A stretch of 64,000 nt of DNA from Scatosoma sp045533485. GTDB lineage: Bacteria; Bacillota; Clostridia; Christensenellales; Borkfalkiaceae. The translations under genes and the position numbers were made by a program. Location: contig JAZSHX010000015.1 of NCBI GenBank assembly GCA_045533485.1, positions 1 through 64,000 of the forward strand, given 5' to 3'. The notes below the pieces were generated by a model. It was not told the DNA's origin and searched no databases. It saw only the letters and a list, made by a program, of their open reading frames with translations. Each line of letters begins with the position of its first letter. Within the stretch, counting starts at the first letter, position 1. Shown here piece by piece: positions 1 to 7,757 of the stretch.

Positions 1-443
1 AGCTTATGGAATGTCTCGCGGAAGTTCCCAACGTTCGTAAAGATAGTTGTTCTCATCGTTGTGGGCAGCCTTCTTCGCAAATTGTTGGTACGCAAGCCGT
101 GTTGAATGTGGTTATGGGCGAACGCTATAAGATGGTTACCAAAGAAACGAAGGACTTGATGGCTGGTAAATACGGTAAATTGCCTATGCCTATCGATGAA
201 GAAGTTGCTAAAAAAGCACTTGGTAACGCAGAAAGAATTTCTTGTAGACCTGCTGATCTTCTTGCGCCTGAATACGAAGAAATCAAGAAGAAAGTTGTTG
301 AGCTTGGCTATTATGAAAAGGAAGAAGATGTGCTTTCCTACGCAGTATTTGAACAAGTTGCTGAAAACTTCTTCAAATGGAGAGAAGCTCAAAAGAAAGG
401 TATCGATAGAGATATGGCAAAAACGGGCGTATATCCCGTGTAA
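1..443 (+). CDS. Oxaloacetate decarboxylase/carboxyltransferase alpha subunit, C-terminal part (5' partial)
   Basis: The open frame runs in from the window edge, so only about 147 C-terminal residues are present. The stretch PSSQIVGTQAVLNV..GERYK and the ending ..TGVYPV are typical of the carboxyltransferase alpha subunit (OadA, methylmalonyl-CoA carboxytransferase 5S family), which decarboxylates oxaloacetate with transfer of CO2 to a biotin carrier. No biotinyl domain follows, so the carrier must be a separate protein. Odd point: between VRKD and PSSQ the usual GYPPLVT segment is replaced by SCSHRCGQ with the same length. The frame is otherwise intact. A hairpin terminator follows the stop. 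Confidence 0.85.
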   Translation, partial: LMECLAEVPNVRKDSCSHRCGQPSSQIVGTQAVLNVVMGERYKMVTKETKDLMAGKYGKLPMPIDEEVAKKALGNAERISCRPADLLAPEYEEIKKKVVELGYYEKEEDVLSYAVFEQVAENFFKWREAQKKGIDRDMAKTGVYPV

Positions 444-463
444 TCATTAAAAAATAAAACGCA

Positions 464-500
464 TACGCAACCGACCGTTTGATCGGTTGCGTATATCTTT
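464..500 (+). terminator. Intrinsic terminator after the decarboxylase gene
   Basis: A 12-bp perfect stem (464-475 with 483-494, arms ATACGCAACCGA and TCGGTTGCGTAT) has a 7-nt loop and is followed by ATCTTT. It lies 20 bp after the stop codon. Confidence 0.8.
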
Positions 501-514
501 AATTACACGTTATC

Positions 515-538
515 GTGAAACATTTTTTGTGAAACAAT
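515..538 (-). repeat. Tandem TGTTTCAC repeat, copy 1
   Basis: Read on the - strand this is ATTGTTTCAC, a 5-nt spacer, then ATGTTTCAC. The same arrangement occurs at 45180-45203 and 45819-45842, where the two copies are identical over 24 bp; this copy differs only in the spacer. It lies between the decarboxylase terminator and the flavoprotein ribosome site. Confidence 0.75.
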
Positions 539-556
539 AGATATAAGGATAATCGT

Positions 557-1810
557 ATGGGGAATATATGTGTTATCGGCGGTGGCGCTGCCGGGCTTAT
601 GGCGGCGTATGCGGCCGCGAATAACGGGCATAACGTTATCTTATTTGAAAAGAACGAAAAGCTTGGTAAAAAAATATATATTACGGGAAAGGGGCGTTGT
701 AATTTTACAAATCACGTAGCCCCCGATGATTTTTTGCGCAACGTTGTACGTGGGGAAAGATTTTTACGTGGCAGTATTTATGCGTTTCCGCCTGAAAAAA
801 CGCTGCAATTTATGGAAGAAAATGGTTTAAACGTGAAGATTGAGCGCGGAAATAGGGCGTTTCCTGTGTCAGATCATGCCAGCGACGTGACGAAAACATT
901 GGAAAAAGCGTGCCAAAGTGTAGGTGTTTCTATTCATTTGAACGAAACAGTGCGTGAAATTGTTGTCGAAAATAGTACTACGCGTGACGTAACACTTATG
1001 TCACGCGTAGTAGAGCTCATTACAAATAAGCGAACGTATGCGTGTGACGTAGTGATTGTAGCGACGGGTGGGTTAAGCTATCCGTCTACGGGTTCTACGG
1101 GGGATGGCTACGTGTTTGCGCAAACGGCTGGGCATACCGTAACCGACTTAAAATGTGGGCTTTGTGGGATAGACACAAAAGGTGATTTTTGCGCGGAATT
1201 GCAGGGTTTAACACTTAAAAACGTTACCTTCTGCATAAAAAACGGCAATAAAACCGTTTATGAAGAGTTTGGTGAAATGCTTTTTACGCATTTTGGCGTA
1301 TCCGGGCCTATCGTTTTGTCTGCGTCGTCCGTTATCAACCGTATGCATATAAAGCATTTGAACGCTTATATTGACTTGAAGCCTGCGCTTGACGAAAATA
1401 CGTTGGATAAACGCTTATTGAGAGATTTCGACGTGTATAAAAACAAGCATATTTTCAACGGTTTAATCGACCTTTTACCGCAAAAACTTATATCCTGCGT
1501 GTTAAAGCATTGTAATATCCCCGAAACAAAGCCCGTAAACGCAATTACGAAAGGGGAACGATTGCTGATTTTGCGCGCAATCAAGCAATTTCCCGTTCGC
1601 TTGCAAGATTTGCGCGGTTTTCAAGAAGCAATTATCACGTCGGGTGGGGTAACGCTTTCGGAAATCAACCCCAAAACAATGGAAAGTAAAAAAGTGTCGG
1701 GCTTAAAATTTTGCGGCGAAGTATTGGACGTGGACGCTTTTACAGGCGGTTTTAATATGCAGATTGCATTTTCTACTGGGTTTGCCGCAGGAAATACTAT
1801 TGAAATTTAA
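557..1810 (+). CDS. BaiN/RdsA (HI0933) family NAD(P)/FAD-dependent oxidoreductase
   Basis: The 417-residue flavoprotein opens with a dinucleotide-binding motif, CVIGGGAAGLMAA at about residues 5-17, followed by the family signature KKIYITGKGRCNFTN. A second motif, VIVATGG, lies near residue 171, and the C-terminus has the typical GFNMQIAFSTGFAAGN ending. Family members are FAD enzymes of poorly defined substrate; some are named BaiN. The start is set by AAGGA 8-10 bases upstream. Residues 140-152 are encoded by a near-perfect 37-nt palindrome (see repeat at 976) inserted in frame just before the VIVATGG strand, so that segment is probably acquired. In many Clostridia this gene precedes cmk-plsC-ispH, as here. 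Confidence 0.9.
   Translation: MGNICVIGGGAAGLMAAYAAANNGHNVILFEKNEKLGKKIYITGKGRCNFTNHVAPDDFLRNVVRGERFLRGSIYAFPPEKTLQFMEENGLNVKIERGNRAFPVSDHASDVTKTLEKACQSVGVSIHLNETVREIVVENSTTRDVTLMSRVVELITNKRTYACDVVIVATGGLSYPSTGSTGDGYVFAQTAGHTVTDLKCGLCGIDTKGDFCAELQGLTLKNVTFCIKNGNKTVYEEFGEMLFTHFGVSGPIVLSASSVINRMHIKHLNAYIDLKPALDENTLDKRLLRDFDVYKNKHIFNGLIDLLPQKLISCVLKHCNIPETKPVNAITKGERLLILRAIKQFPVRLQDLRGFQEAIITSGGVTLSEINPKTMESKKVSGLKFCGEVLDVDAFTGGFNMQIAFSTGFAAGNTIEI
976..1012. repeat. Dispersed palindromic repeat, copy A (inside the flavoprotein gene)
   Basis: TACTACGCGTGAC (976-988) and GTCACGCGTAGTA (1000-1012) form a perfect 13-bp inverted repeat. The inner bases TAA/TTA extend pairing to 17 steps with one G-T and a 3-nt loop. 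Related elements lie at 21634-21670 and 45028-45089; the shared half is TTATGTYACGCRTAGYA. It is read through in frame as about 13 codons. Confidence 0.85.
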
Positions 1811-1828
1811 CTTTTCTATTTGAAAAGC

Positions 1829-1857
1829 TTGACGAAAGTCGTTTTTTTGAATATAAT
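1829..1857 (+). promoter_or_regulatory. Sigma-A promoter of the aroH-cmk operon
   Basis: TTGACG at 1829-1834 is followed by a 17-bp spacer and TATAAT at 1852-1857. It lies 31 bp before the aroH-cmk start, with AAGGAG just ahead of the ATG. A small 6-bp hairpin (1811-1827) sits between it and the previous stop. Confidence 0.85.
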
Positions 1858-1887
1858 TATATTATACTTAAGGCAAGGAGTGTTTGT

Positions 1888-2901
1888 ATGAAAGTTATAC
1901 GTGGCGCAACGACGGTTGAAATGGATGAAAAGCAGCATATTATCGATGCCGTAAAAGCGCTTTTGGACGAAATATTTTCGTCAAATTCCCTTAAAAAGCA
2001 AGACGTAAACGCGTTTTTGTTTTCGATGACGACGGATATTCACTCTTATCACCCTGCAAAAGCGGCAAGGGAGTGCGGTTACGATTTTGCGCCTTTATTT
2101 GCGGCGGTAGAGCCGGATATCGACGGTGGATTGAAAAAATGTATTCGTTTGATGCTTTTTACCGAACTTTCTAACGATACCAGCGTGAAACATATTTATC
2201 AAAAAGGTGCAAAAGTGTTAAGAAAAGATATTTCGGAAATTTATAATATTGCCTTTGACGGCCCTGCGGGTAGTGGTAAAAGTACCGTAGCGAAAATTCT
2301 TGCTGCGGATTATAACATTTTGCATTTGGATACGGGGGCAATGTACCGCGCGTGCGGCTTAAAAGCGTTGCGGATGGGGATTGACCCTGCGGATAAAGAC
2401 GGCGTGGAAAGCATTTTACCTGATTTGAACTTGGAAATTGAATATAAAGACGGGGCGCAACATACGATATTAGACGGCGAAGACGTTTCGCTTGCTATTC
2501 GTGAAAACCCCGTTTCTATGGCGGCTTCAACCATTTCCGCGCACCACGCTGTACGCGTGAAGATGGTGGAGATGCAACGCGAAATTGCAAAAAGTATGTC
2601 CTGCGTTTTAGACGGGCGCGATATCGGTACGGCGGTGTTGCCCGATGCAAAATTTAAGTTTTTCATAACGGCGGACAGCAAGGTGCGTGCAATGCGCCGT
2701 TTTGATGAATTGACGCAACGCGGACAGCAAGTGGATTTTGAAAAACTGCACGCTGAAATTGTCGCAAGAGATAAGCAGGACAGTGAACGTGAGTTTTCTC
2801 CGCTTATGTGTGCTGACGACGCTGTTTTGATTGATACGTCAAATATGTCCATTAAAGAAGTAGTGGCGAAAGTCAAGGCATATATACAGGCAAAAATTTA
2901 A
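1888..2901 (+). CDS. Fused AroH-type chorismate mutase / cytidylate kinase
   Basis: The single 337-residue frame has two domains. Residues 1-115 match monofunctional AroH chorismate mutase (chorismate to prephenate): VIRGATTVE start, PAKAAR at 56-61, and CIRLML at 85-90. The residues expected at the active site are present as R5, E75, R87 and Y104 (B. subtilis R7, E78, R90, Y108). Residues 118-337 are a complete CMP kinase: P-loop GPAGSGKST at 125-133, HLDTGAMYR, and DGRDIGT, with normal length for Cmk. No stop or internal ribosome site obvious to me separates them. It heads an operon with plsC (12-bp gap) and ispH-rpsA. The two halves serve unrelated pathways, aromatic amino acids and pyrimidine nucleotides. 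Confidence 0.9.
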   Translation: MKVIRGATTVEMDEKQHIIDAVKALLDEIFSSNSLKKQDVNAFLFSMTTDIHSYHPAKAARECGYDFAPLFAAVEPDIDGGLKKCIRLMLFTELSNDTSVKHIYQKGAKVLRKDISEIYNIAFDGPAGSGKSTVAKILAADYNILHLDTGAMYRACGLKALRMGIDPADKDGVESILPDLNLEIEYKDGAQHTILDGEDVSLAIRENPVSMAASTISAHHAVRVKMVEMQREIAKSMSCVLDGRDIGTAVLPDAKFKFFITADSKVRAMRRFDELTQRGQQVDFEKLHAEIVARDKQDSEREFSPLMCADDAVLIDTSNMSIKEVVAKVKAYIQAKI

Positions 2902-2913
2902 CGGAGAGCTGTT

Positions 2914-3630
2914 ATGGAAGAAAAAAATACGCAGTCGGCCGTTAAACCGACGAAAAAGAAAATAAAACCATATAAATTATTGGTCAAGGCAAACAAAAAA
3001 GGCAAGCACGTTTTGTTTGTTATGAACGTATTGCGTGTGTTGGTAATTCCTGTATTCTTTTTGTTTAAGCCGTTTCGATTTTACGGTAAAAAGCAAGCGC
3101 GCGATGGGGCGTGTATTTACGTTGGCAACCATTACAAAATGATGGATATCGTTTATATGGCGTCACAAACGTGGGAATGCTTGCACTTCGTTTCTAAACG
3201 CGAAAATTTTGAAAATAAATTCGTTGGGATTTTGGCGCGTTCCATCAAAGCAATTCCCGTTAATCGCGACGGCAACGACGTACGCGGTTTGTTGGATTGC
3301 TTTAAATGCTTGAAAAACGGCGAAAAAATCGCGATTTATCCCGAAGGCACAAGAAATAAAACAGACGAAGAAATGTTGCCCTTTAAGCACGGCGCGGCGA
3401 TTATGGCAATTAAGACGAAGACGCCTATCGTCCCCGTGGTTACCTATAAACGTCCTAGATGGTTTAGGGTGACGCACGTGCTTATCGGCGAACCTATTGA
3501 TTTGAGCGCGTATTACGGTAGAAAATTGACGGAAGAAGAAATGCTGGAGGCGGACGATAAGATTCGTCAAACTATGTTGGATATGAAGGCGCAGCATACG
3601 CAATTTTTGCAAGAGAAAAAGAAACGGTAA
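2914..3630 (+). CDS. plsC: 1-acyl-sn-glycerol-3-phosphate acyltransferase
   Basis: This 238-residue PlsC-family enzyme acylates lysophosphatidic acid to phosphatidic acid at the membrane. It carries the acyltransferase block NHYKMMD (H73, D78) and block III YPEGTRN near 142-148, with a hydrophobic segment VLFVMNVLRVLVIPVFFLF near 33-51. The N-terminal 30 residues are Lys-rich. GGAG (2904-2907) precedes the ATG at a normal distance. It sits between cmk and ispH, an arrangement common in Clostridia; 5 bp separate it from ispH. Confidence 0.92.
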   Translation: MEEKNTQSAVKPTKKKIKPYKLLVKANKKGKHVLFVMNVLRVLVIPVFFLFKPFRFYGKKQARDGACIYVGNHYKMMDIVYMASQTWECLHFVSKRENFENKFVGILARSIKAIPVNRDGNDVRGLLDCFKCLKNGEKIAIYPEGTRNKTDEEMLPFKHGAAIMAIKTKTPIVPVVTYKRPRWFRVTHVLIGEPIDLSAYYGRKLTEEEMLEADDKIRQTMLDMKAQHTQFLQEKKKR

Positions 3631-3635
3631 GCGAT

Positions 3636-5726
3636 ATGGAGATTATCATCGCAAAAAACGGCGGCTTTTGCCGCGGCGTTCAAAAAGCAGTGGATACCGC
3701 TATGTCGATTACGCCGGACAATACGTATATCTATGGAGAGATTATCCACAATCCCGAAGTAGTGGCGTCGATTGCAAAACGCGGTATTCGTTCCGTAGAA
3801 ACACTAGACGAAGTGCCAAATGGAGCTACGCTGATTATTCGTTCACACGGCGCGGCGAAATGGGTGTATGAAGAGTGTGATAGACGCGGCGTTCAAGTGG
3901 TGGATTGCACGTGCGAATTTGTTTTGCGGACGCAACGGATAATTCGAGAACAATACGCGCTTGGTAAGGCGATTGTTATCGTGGGGGAACCCACGCATCC
4001 TGAAGTGGTAGGGCTGAACGGTTGGTGTGACGATACGGCTTACGTATTTTCGTCCGTTGACGACGATTTTTCTGTTTTGCCCGACGAAAATTGTATAATT
4101 GTGGCGCAAACCACCTTTTCTAAGGAAAAATTTGAAAAAATTATAAAAAAACTTAATAATTGTGTAGGGAAAACACTTGAAGTTTTTTCTACAATTTGTT
4201 ATACTACTATAGGACGGCAAAATGAAGCGCGCGAAATTGCGCGTCAATGCGATGCGGTTTTGGTTATCGGGGGCTTGAATAGCAGCAACACAAACAAGCT
4301 TTACGATATATGCAAAGAGCATTGCAAGCACGTAATTCGCTTGGCGAGTTTTGCGCAGTTCGAAAAAAATACAATCAAAAGATTTAAAAAGGTAGGTCTA
4401 GTTATGGGTGCAAGCACCCCTAACGTGCAAACTCAGGAGGTTCTCTTAAAAATGGAAATGGAAACAGAAGCAAAAGCAACGGCAATGGAAGAAACGATGG
4501 AAAACGTCGTTGCAAAAATGGACAGTCAACCGAAGTTCAAAAAAGGACAGTTGATTAAGGCTACGATTTCGTCGGCGGACGACACGGGTGTTGCAGTGTT
4601 GTTACCTCTTGCAAAGAAGGAAATTATCCTTGCAAAGGAAGAGGTGGACTGCGAAGTGTACAACAAGGATGATTTCAACGCAAAAACGGGCGATGAAATT
4701 GAACTTATGGTTGTTGCAGTAAATCCCGTAAAACTTTCTCAAAAGCTTATAAAGCAAGTGAAAGAAGAAGAAGCAATGATCGCGGAAATCCAAGCTGGTA
4801 AAGAATTTGAGGTTGAATGCACCGGCTTCAATAAGGGTGGCTTGACGGCTCAAATCGGTACGTACACCGTATTTGTTCCTGCGCGTGAAATCCGTATGGG
4901 TTTTGTGAAAGAGTTGGATAAATACGTTGGCAAAAAGTTGCGTCTTCGTATGCTTGAAGTTAGAACGGAAAGAAGAAAAGAAATTATCGCTTCTCAACGT
5001 GCTATCATCGAAGAAGAAAGAGCAGCGAAAGAAGCGGCAAGAGCAGCGAAAGAAGCTGAATTCTTTGCGTCCATTCATGTTGACGACGTTGTAGAAGGTA
5101 CCGTTGAAAGAATTACCGCATTCGGCGCATTCGTTTCCGTAAACGGTTTTGACTGCTTGGCGCACATTTCCGACCTTTCTTGGACGGGTGTTAAGGCGGT
5201 TTCCGACGTTCTTGAAATCGGCAAGAAGTATGATTTCAAAGTGTTGAAGATCGACGAAGAAGCGAAGAAAGTTTCCATCGGTTATAAACAATTGCAAGCA
5301 CAACCTTGGGAGTTGGCTGCTGAAAAATATGCAGAAGGGGATGTAATCCACGGTAAAGTGGTTCGTATCGTACCCTTCGGCGCGTTCGTAGAAGTTGAAA
5401 AAGGCATCGACGGTTTGGTGCACGTTTCTCAAATTTCTCACGAATTCCTTGAAAATCCTACGACGGCTTTGACGATCGGTCAAGAAATCGATGCGAAGAT
5501 TTTGAAGCTTGACTGCGTTGAAAAGAAAATGACGCTTTCCATCAAAGCGCTTGAACCGAAGCCTGAAAACGTAGAAAGAAAGCCTCGCGCTCAAAAAGAA
5601 GAAGGCGAAGGCGAAAAGAAAGCAAGAAAACCCAGAGCACCTAAACCCGTTGACGAAGTTACCGAATGGAACGAAGATGACGCAAGCGGTGTTTCGATTG
5701 CAGACCTTTTGAATAAAAACGCTTGA
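3636..5726 (+). CDS. ispH: Bifunctional IspH (HMBPP reductase) / S1 RNA-binding protein
   Basis: Residues 1-280 are IspH, the Fe-S enzyme that makes IPP and DMAPP in the last MEP step. The three cluster cysteines appear as C12, C93 and C188, with H39, H71, H121 and E123 of the active site. From about residue 300 there are four S1-type modules; the last two (IxAFGAFV and IxPFGAFV, about 480-645) are the clearest. A Lys/Arg/Glu-rich tail follows. This fusion is well known in Clostridia and usually stands in for rpsA. The enzyme couples logically to dxs and ispA at 14-16.7 kb. A terminator follows. Confidence 0.95.
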   Translation: MEIIIAKNGGFCRGVQKAVDTAMSITPDNTYIYGEIIHNPEVVASIAKRGIRSVETLDEVPNGATLIIRSHGAAKWVYEECDRRGVQVVDCTCEFVLRTQRIIREQYALGKAIVIVGEPTHPEVVGLNGWCDDTAYVFSSVDDDFSVLPDENCIIVAQTTFSKEKFEKIIKKLNNCVGKTLEVFSTICYTTIGRQNEAREIARQCDAVLVIGGLNSSNTNKLYDICKEHCKHVIRLASFAQFEKNTIKRFKKVGLVMGASTPNVQTQEVLLKMEMETEAKATAMEETMENVVAKMDSQPKFKKGQLIKATISSADDTGVAVLLPLAKKEIILAKEEVDCEVYNKDDFNAKTGDEIELMVVAVNPVKLSQKLIKQVKEEEAMIAEIQAGKEFEVECTGFNKGGLTAQIGTYTVFVPAREIRMGFVKELDKYVGKKLRLRMLEVRTERRKEIIASQRAIIEEERAAKEAARAAKEAEFFASIHVDDVVEGTVERITAFGAFVSVNGFDCLAHISDLSWTGVKAVSDVLEIGKKYDFKVLKIDEEAKKVSIGYKQLQAQPWELAAEKYAEGDVIHGKVVRIVPFGAFVEVEKGIDGLVHVSQISHEFLENPTTALTIGQEIDAKILKLDCVEKKMTLSIKALEPKPENVERKPRAQKEEGEGEKKARKPRAPKPVDEVTEWNEDDASGVSIADLLNKNA

Positions 5727-5748
5727 TTGTATAAAAAATAAAAAAGTG

Positions 5749-5784
5749 AAGTCCGCTTTTAATTGATTAAAGGCGGACTTTTTT
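5749..5784 (+). terminator. Intrinsic terminator after ispH-rpsA
   Basis: Arms AAGTCCGC (5749-5756) and GCGGACTT (5773-5780) pair, with additional A/T pairing inside, and are followed by TTTTGTTT. Confidence 0.85.
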
Positions 5785-5825
5785 GTTTATATATAAGTAT
5801 TACAAATAATAGCAGGAGTTGTATT

Positions 5826-7655
5826 ATGAACAAAACAGGTAAAATAAAAATTTCTAGCGAGAACATGATGCCGATTATTAAAAAGTGGCTTTATTCCGAT
5901 AAGGATATATTTTTACGTGAAATTGTCGCAAACGGCGTGGATGCCATTACAAAGCATAAAAAGCTTGTGGATATGGGTGAAGCGTTAAAAAGTGGTGACG
6001 CGTATAAAATTTCCGTTAGCGTTGATGAAAAACAAAAGACGTTGACGGTTGAAGACAACGGCGTTGGTATGACGGCGGACGAAGTAGAGAAATATATTAC
6101 GCAAATTGCGTTTTCTGGTGCGCACGATTTCCTTGAAAAATATGAAAAGGCGTCGGGTGATGGAATTATCGGGCATTTCGGTTTGGGTTTTTATTCGGCG
6201 TATATGGTTGCAGATAGTGTAGAAATCTACACCAAAAGCTATAAGGACGAAACGGCTGTGCGTTGGGAGTCGGACGGAAATACAACATATACTTTGTCTG
6301 GCTTTGATAAGGCGGAGCGCGGCACGAAAATCGTGATGCACATTGCAGACGGAGAAGAAGAATTTTTGAAAGAAGCTACTATTCGTAGCTTGTTGAAAAA
6401 ATACTGCTCCTTTATGCCGTATCCTATTTATTTAAACGCAAAGGGCGACGGGGAAGATAACCCTGTCAATGAAAGTAATCCCTTGTATTTGAAAGATCCT
6501 AAAGAATGTACGGATGAAGAATATAAGGCGTTTTATCAAGAAACGTTTGCCGATTACAATCCGCCGCTTTTTTGGATTCACTTAAATATGGAGTATCCGT
6601 TCCGCTTAAAGGGCATTTTGTATTTTCCGCAGGTGAAAAAACAGCAAATTCAGCTTGAAAAGGCGCAGGTGAAATTGTATTGCAATCAGGTATTTATTGC
6701 GGACAATATTAAGGAAGTAATTCCGGAATTTTTAATGCTGTTAAACGGTGTAATTGATTGTCCGGATATTCCGTTGAACGTATCCAGAAGCTTTTTGCAA
6801 AACGATAAACAGGTGCAAAAAATTTCTAAGCATATCACCAAAAAGGTCTCCGAAAAACTTTTGTCTTTATATAAAAATGAACGGAAACGCTATGAAAATT
6901 GTTGGAACGATATTGCAACTTTTATCAAATTTGGCTGTATCAAAGAAACGGATTTTTATGAAAAAGTAAAAGAAATTTTGCTATTTAGGAATATAGACGG
7001 AAAATATTTGCCCATTACGTCGTATTTCGGGGAAGAAGTATCGTTGGAAGACTCGAAAAACGGCGTGCAGCCCAAATCCATTTATTACGTGTCCGATGAA
7101 GCGCAACAAGCACAATATATTACTATGTTCAAAAATGCAGGGCTCGACGCGGTGGTTTGTGACACCTATATTGATCCGCATTTTATCAGCTATATTGAAT
7201 ACAAAGAGCCGAAAAAATGCCGTTTTGTACGTATAGATGCGGATATAGATGGGGCGTTAAAGGGAGAAAGTGCTCCCATTGAAAACGTGGAAGCCTTAAT
7301 CGACGCGTTCAAAAAACATATAAATAATAAGGAGGTTTCCGTGCGTGTAGAGCGCTTGAAAGACGGAAAAGTTCCTGCGATTGTCAATGTGGACGAATTT
7401 TTGCGCAGAATGACAGAAATGAGCGGTTATTACGGAATGGCAAATGGCACGGAAATCGATGAGCGTCTTACTATCGTGTTAAACGCGACTAACCCTGTTG
7501 TGGCAAGCATATTGACGCAAACGGAAGAAAAACAAAAAATGATTGCAAACCAAATCTATTATATGGCAATGCTTTCCTATAAAAAACTTTCTTCTAGTGA
7601 GTTGTCGGCGTTTATCAGCCAAAATATGCAATTATTATTTGAATACAGTAAATAA
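5826..7655 (+). CDS. htpG: Molecular chaperone HtpG (Hsp90 family)
   Basis: The 609-residue protein has the GHKL ATPase domain: IFLREIVANGVDAI near 28-41, DNGVGM at 77-82 and GHFGLGFYS near 115. Middle and C-terminal Hsp90 domains follow. The usual NASDA/NSSDA reads NGVDA here, keeping the ATP-binding N36 and D39. An upstream ATG at 5763 is in frame but lies inside the preceding terminator, whereas AGGAG sits 7 bases before 5826, so 5826 is used. It is a single-gene unit bounded by terminators on both sides. Confidence 0.93.
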   Translation: MNKTGKIKISSENMMPIIKKWLYSDKDIFLREIVANGVDAITKHKKLVDMGEALKSGDAYKISVSVDEKQKTLTVEDNGVGMTADEVEKYITQIAFSGAHDFLEKYEKASGDGIIGHFGLGFYSAYMVADSVEIYTKSYKDETAVRWESDGNTTYTLSGFDKAERGTKIVMHIADGEEEFLKEATIRSLLKKYCSFMPYPIYLNAKGDGEDNPVNESNPLYLKDPKECTDEEYKAFYQETFADYNPPLFWIHLNMEYPFRLKGILYFPQVKKQQIQLEKAQVKLYCNQVFIADNIKEVIPEFLMLLNGVIDCPDIPLNVSRSFLQNDKQVQKISKHITKKVSEKLLSLYKNERKRYENCWNDIATFIKFGCIKETDFYEKVKEILLFRNIDGKYLPITSYFGEEVSLEDSKNGVQPKSIYYVSDEAQQAQYITMFKNAGLDAVVCDTYIDPHFISYIEYKEPKKCRFVRIDADIDGALKGESAPIENVEALIDAFKKHINNKEVSVRVERLKDGKVPAIVNVDEFLRRMTEMSGYYGMANGTEIDERLTIVLNATNPVVASILTQTEEKQKMIANQIYYMAMLSYKKLSSSELSAFISQNMQLLFEYSK

Positions 7656-7677
7656 GCGATTTCAAAACAAAAACTTG

Positions 7678-7710
7678 AAGCACCTTTTCTTCTAAGAAAA
7701 GGTGCTTTTT
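7678..7710 (+). terminator. Intrinsic terminator after htpG
   Basis: AAGCACCTTTTCTT (7678-7691) pairs perfectly with AAGAAAAGGTGCTT (7694-7707) and runs into TTTTT. It separates htpG from the sporulation operon. Confidence 0.9.
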
Positions 7711-7723
7711 ATTGTATAAGAGT

Positions 7724-7751
7724 TCTATTATTAAGACAAGCCGCATACAGT
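7724..7751 (+). promoter_or_regulatory. Possible sigma-E promoter of the spoIIIA operon
   Basis: CATACAGT (7744-7751) fits the sigma-E -10 consensus CATACANT, and TCTATTA (7724-7730) is a loose match to the -35 with a 13-bp spacer. In B. subtilis spoIIIA is a sigma-E operon. The -10 lies so close to the ATG that transcription would begin at or near the start codon. Confidence 0.4.
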
Positions 7752-7757
7752 ATACAA

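Noticed and set aside
2310..2876. 188-residue antisense frame in cmk
   Set aside because: Entirely inside the well-supported kinase domain; no promoter or ribosome site.
4602..5594. 330-residue frame antisense to the S1 part of ispH-rpsA
   Set aside because: It is a long shadow of a codon-biased gene on the other strand, with no ribosome site and a Phe/Arg-rich nonsense composition.
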